From JBLIKP01 sp047635375 (GTDB taxonomy: Bacteria > Bacteroidota > Bacteroidia > Sphingobacteriales > Sphingobacteriaceae): 8,391 nucleotides of DNA. Within the stretch, counting starts at the first letter, position 1; each line of letters begins with the position of its first letter. The notes under the pieces were generated by a model, which saw only the letters and a program-made list of their open reading frames with translations, did not search any database and had not been told where the DNA came from. The position numbers and the translations under genes are program-made. The stretch is taken from positions 1 to 8,391 of the forward strand of contig JBLIKP010000093.1 of NCBI GenBank assembly GCA_047635375.1, given 5' to 3'. Positions 6,013-8,391 of the stretch are shown here, piece after piece.

Positions 6013-6771
6013 ATGAAATTCAAATTTCTATTTTTGGAAATGCTAAGATTCCTAAGGTTCGCCCTTTTATTTTACGGACTTTTTATAATCTCCTTGGTTT
6101 ACATTGGTTTATACCCTGTTTTCAAGTATTATGAAAAGGGGGAAGATAATTTTGAGGGATTAAATAAATGGCGAAGGCGCGGATTGCGAACTTGGCTGTT
6201 TTTCTGTGGCATTCGAATGGATGTGAGATTCGAATCTCAAATCCCTACTACACCAGTAATTTTCTGCCCAAACCATTTCAGCTTTTTAGACATCCCTACC
6301 ATGGCACTTGTCACCGGACATAATGTGTTGTTTATGGGGAAATATGAGTTACTTAAGGTTCCTATTTTTGGATTTTTCTTTAGAAGTGTAGATATTCCCG
6401 TTCCGCGTGCAAGTAGTGTAGGAAGTTATCGTGCATTTGAAAAAGTTAAAATAAGATTGAAAAATGGCATGAGTCCAATAATTTTCCCTGAAGGTGGAAT
6501 TAAGGATTCAATGCCTAAAATGGGGATGTTTAAAAATGGCGCATTTAGGTTAGCAATTGAGGAAAAAATTCCAATTGTCCCAGTAACTATGGTTACAAAT
6601 CAATTCCTAATGAATGATTCAGGTTCCAAGGAAGGAATGCGAATAGGTAAATCTTTTGTTATAATGCATACACCTATAGAGACAAAAAACTTAACTTTGG
6701 ACGATATGTTGCCATTAAAGCAACAAACCTTCGATATAATAAATAATACATTAAAAAAATATGCACGTTGA
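6013..6771 (+). CDS. plsC: PlsC-type 1-acyl-sn-glycerol-3-phosphate acyltransferase
   Basis: This enzyme family (LPLAT) adds a second acyl chain to lysophosphatidic acid to form phosphatidic acid at the inner face of the cytoplasmic membrane. The protein has 252 residues. An N-terminal hydrophobic helix spans about 12-36. The catalytic NHFSFLD motif (HX4D, H88 and D93) is followed by a motif II-like VDIPVPR (126-132), the substrate-binding FPEGG (158-162) and the motif IV segment IPIVPVTM (186-193). The frame is open upstream to 5872. The ATG at 6013 is chosen because the extra 47 residues would overlap divergent trpS and do not look like family sequence. Specificity could instead be for another lyso-lipid, since many Bacteroidota carry several paralogues. 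It is the first gene of a four-gene cluster, and its last 11 nt overlap gatC. I see no strong promoter in the 74-bp gap upstream. Confidence 0.88.
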   Translation: MKFKFLFLEMLRFLRFALLFYGLFIISLVYIGLYPVFKYYEKGEDNFEGLNKWRRRGLRTWLFFCGIRMDVRFESQIPTTPVIFCPNHFSFLDIPTMALVTGHNVLFMGKYELLKVPIFGFFFRSVDIPVPRASSVGSYRAFEKVKIRLKNGMSPIIFPEGGIKDSMPKMGMFKNGAFRLAIEEKIPIVPVTMVTNQFLMNDSGSKEGMRIGKSFVIMHTPIETKNLTLDDMLPLKQQTFDIINNTLKKYAR

Positions 6772-7054
6772 TTTTCCATTAGTAGAAAAGATTGCAGTCC
6801 TTGCACGTCTTGAGTTTTCAGGAGAAGAAAAAGAGCAAATCCGTGGAGACATGGAGAAAGTATTAACCTTCGTAGAAAAGTTAAATGAACTTGATACTGA
6901 AAATGTTGACCCACTAATTTATGTGACCGACGAGCATGATGTGAAGCGTGAAGACGTATCAAAAACCTTTATCACTCACGAAGAAGCACTTAAAAACGCC
7001 CCAAAAAGAGATTCAGACTACTTTAGAGTTCCTAAAGTTATCCCACAACAATAA
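6761..7054 (+). CDS. gatC: Asp-tRNA(Asn)/Glu-tRNA(Gln) amidotransferase subunit C
   Basis: GatC is the small subunit of the GatCAB amidotransferase. It wraps around GatA and helps hold it to GatB while mischarged Glu-tRNA-Gln or Asp-tRNA-Asn is amidated. The 97-residue length is normal. Visible family features are VEKIAVLARLEFSGEEK (8-24), the helix with VLTFVEKLNELDTENVDP (34-51), a KRED element (62-65), and the C-terminal EEALKNAP (74-81) followed by YFRVPKVI (87-94). The ATG lies inside the end of plsC (11-nt overlap), suggesting translational coupling. The catalytic GatA and the GatB subunit are not in this window, so the complex is encoded at dispersed loci. The ABC ATPase gene starts 7 nt after its stop. 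Confidence 0.94.
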   Translation: MHVDFPLVEKIAVLARLEFSGEEKEQIRGDMEKVLTFVEKLNELDTENVDPLIYVTDEHDVKREDVSKTFITHEEALKNAPKRDSDYFRVPKVIPQQ

Positions 7055-7061
7055 AACAACT

Positions 7062-7778
7062 ATGGATTCATTAATTTCGGTAAAAGACATCGCTAAAATC
7101 TACCAACTTGGCCAGGAAAAAATCCACGCCATAAGGTCTATTTCATTAGATATTTTCCGAAATGAATTTGTTGCCTTAATGGGCCCCTCGGGATCAGGTA
7201 AGTCTACATTGATGAATATTCTAGGTTGCCTAGACACTCCTACCAAAGGAAGTTATGTCTTAAACGGCAATGACGTTAGCAAGATGGACGATAATAATCT
7301 TGCTGAAATCCGCAATCAAGAAATAGGCTTCGTTTTTCAAACGTTTAACCTTCTGCCTCGAGCATCAGCATTAGACAATGTAATGTTGCCACTAATTTAT
7401 GCTGGCTTCTCAAAAGCTGAACGCGAAGAACGTGGAAAACAGGTTCTTGAGCATGTAGGCCTAGCTGATAGAATGCACCACAATCCAAACGAACTTTCTG
7501 GTGGTCAGCGACAACGGGTCGCAATAGCCCGTGCATTGGTTAACAATCCGTCCATCATCCTTGCTGATGAGCCCACAGGAAACTTGGACACCAAAACTAG
7601 CATCGAGATTTTAAGTCTGTTCGAAGAAATCCACAACGCGGGAAATACAATCATTGTGGTAACCCACGAAGAGGACATCGCAAAACATGCGCATAGAATT
7701 GTTAGAGTGCGTGACGGTGAAATTGAAACGGATGAAAAGAATCAAAACATCTCCCGTGTTTCTATGTTGAAAGCATAA
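7062..7778 (+). CDS. ABC transporter ATP-binding protein, MacB/LolD type
   Basis: This 238-residue cytoplasmic ATPase has every motif needed for activity: Walker A GPSGSGKST (41-49), Q-loop VFQTF (Q93), signature LSGGQRQR (145-152), Walker B ILADEPTGNLD (166-176, catalytic E170) and H-loop THEE (H202). The sequence LMNILGCLDTPTKGSY (50-65) and the EPTGNLD form are characteristic of the MacB/LolD/FtsE group, which works with FtsX-fold permeases. No permease is adjacent. The permease at 1739-2995 belongs to exactly the partner family, so a pairing is possible but unproven. The open frame extends upstream to 6948. The ATG at 7062 is preferred because it gives the usual family N-terminus (SLISVKDIAKIYQ) and avoids a long overlap with gatC. 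It is followed 11 nt later by the adenosyltransferase gene. Confidence 0.94.
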   Translation: MDSLISVKDIAKIYQLGQEKIHAIRSISLDIFRNEFVALMGPSGSGKSTLMNILGCLDTPTKGSYVLNGNDVSKMDDNNLAEIRNQEIGFVFQTFNLLPRASALDNVMLPLIYAGFSKAEREERGKQVLEHVGLADRMHHNPNELSGGQRQRVAIARALVNNPSIILADEPTGNLDTKTSIEILSLFEEIHNAGNTIIVVTHEEDIAKHAHRIVRVRDGEIETDEKNQNISRVSMLKA

Positions 7779-7789
7779 ATTCAATCCCC

Positions 7790-8338
7790 ATGAAAATTTA
7801 TACTAAAAAAGGTGACAAAGGGAAAACCTCCCTTATTGGAGGAACTCGCGTACCCAAATACCACATAAGAATCGAAGCTTACGGCACAGTTGATGAGCTA
7901 AACTCTTATGTAGGACTTATCCGCGATCATATTGTCGGAAAAAAGGAAGAAGATATTTTAAAAGAAATACAAGACCGTTTATTCACACTTGGCTCATTAT
8001 TGGCTAGTGATCCTGAGAAATCGAGAATGAAGCTTCCTGAACTTAAGGAAAGTGACGTTGAGCTTCTTGAAAACGAGATGGATAGAATGAATGAATCGTT
8101 GCCAGAGTTGACTCATTTTGTTCTTCCTGGCGGACATCCAATTGCATCTTATTGCCATTTGGCGCGGTGCGTTTGCCGTCGAGCGGAAAGACTTTCGGTG
8201 CATCTTAATGACGAGGAACCCGTAGAACCTATAGTAATCACTTATTTAAACAGACTTTCTGATTATTTTTTCGTTTTAGCGAGACTTCAAACCCTTGTAA
8301 ACAAAGGGGTTGAGTACAAATGGATTCCTAAAATTTAA
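7790..8338 (+). CDS. pduO: PduO-type ATP:cob(I)alamin adenosyltransferase
   Basis: The enzyme transfers the adenosyl group of ATP to cob(I)alamin, making adenosylcobalamin, the coenzyme of enzymes such as methylmalonyl-CoA mutase; it acts as a cytoplasmic trimer. The 182-residue length fits the PduO/MMAB family, which is unrelated to CobA/BtuR-type enzymes. Family motifs are TKKGDKGKTSL (5-15), the ATP-binding N-terminal region; RIEAYGTVDELNSYVG (27-42); FVLPGG (110-115); RCVCRRAERL (126-135); and YLNRLSDYFFVLAR (152-165). No cobalamin biosynthesis gene or B12-dependent enzyme is in the window, so it may serve salvaged cobalamin. It is the last gene of the plsC-gatC-ATPase cluster visible here. 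The symbol denotes the enzyme type; the gene need not belong to a propanediol operon. Confidence 0.94.
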   Translation: MKIYTKKGDKGKTSLIGGTRVPKYHIRIEAYGTVDELNSYVGLIRDHIVGKKEEDILKEIQDRLFTLGSLLASDPEKSRMKLPELKESDVELLENEMDRMNESLPELTHFVLPGGHPIASYCHLARCVCRRAERLSVHLNDEEPVEPIVITYLNRLSDYFFVLARLQTLVNKGVEYKWIPKI

Positions 8339-8391
8339 AAAAATTCATTTTAATGTTTTAAGTTGCATCTTTTTGTTTTTTTTTAACGTTT
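8339..8391 (+). other. AT-rich intergenic end with T-tract, possible start of next promoter
   Basis: After the adenosyltransferase stop there is no clear hairpin. A run of nine T residues (8376-8384) is followed by AACGTTT at the window edge. A TTG (8363-8365) stands 18 nt before TAACGTTT (8384-8391), which only loosely resembles the Bacteroidota -7 box and is cut by the window end. Neither a terminator nor a promoter can be firmly called. Confidence 0.25.

Noticed and set aside
6948..7061. N-terminal extension of the ABC ATPase from the ATG at 6948
   Set aside because: The 38 extra residues are out-of-frame gatC sequence and do not resemble ABC ATPase N-termini; the ATG at 7062 gives the family start.
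1..8391. Mobile element, CRISPR array, defence island or biosynthetic cluster
   Set aside because: No transposase, integrase, regularly spaced repeats, toxin-antitoxin pair or defence domain is visible; almost all coding sequence belongs to known housekeeping or envelope families.

Overview
The window looks like ordinary chromosomal sequence from a Bacteroidota bacterium, most likely a flavobacterium-like lineage. Three things point there. One secreted protein ends in a gliding-motility / type IX secretion C-terminal domain of the CHU_C kind. A textbook Bacteroidota promoter (TTG, 20 nt, TAnnTTTG) lies upstream of queA. The DNA is AT-rich, and the start codons have A-rich leaders instead of Shine-Dalgarno sites. 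No mobile element, CRISPR array, tRNA or rRNA was seen, and I found no convincing new multi-gene system.

Layout, left to right. (1) Positions 1-1742 hold two divergently transcribed exported proteins. One is a leftward gene cut by the window edge (1-429). The other is a rightward T9SS-type surface protein (606-1742). The 176-bp gap between them holds two perfect inverted repeats, one of them directly against the start codon of the leftward gene. (2) A leftward MacB/FtsX-type ABC permease (1739-2995) shares its stop with the surface protein through the palindrome CTAG. (3) A 175-bp divergent promoter region (2996-3170) has recognisable promoters for both the permease and queA, and a repeated TATTGTTA motif over the queA promoter. 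(4) queA (tRNA queuosine synthesis) is followed by a strong hairpin terminator and then ispD (MEP isoprenoid pathway). (5) trpS converges on ispD with no intergenic base between the stop codons. (6) Divergent from trpS is a tight rightward cluster: a PlsC-type acyltransferase, gatC, an orphan ABC ATPase and a PduO-type cobalamin adenosyltransferase. Overlaps or gaps of 7-11 nt make it a probable four-gene operon.

How the genes work together: mostly they do not form one pathway. They are housekeeping genes for tRNA modification and charging (queA, trpS, gatC), isoprenoid and phospholipid precursors (ispD, plsC) and cofactor activation (adenosylcobalamin), next to envelope or surface functions. 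The one plausible functional link across the window is the permease without an ATPase (1739-2995) and the MacB/LolD-type ATPase without a permease (7062-7778). The most interesting signals are regulatory DNA: the queA promoter repeats, the start-codon hairpin, and the terminator placed 12 nt before ispD.
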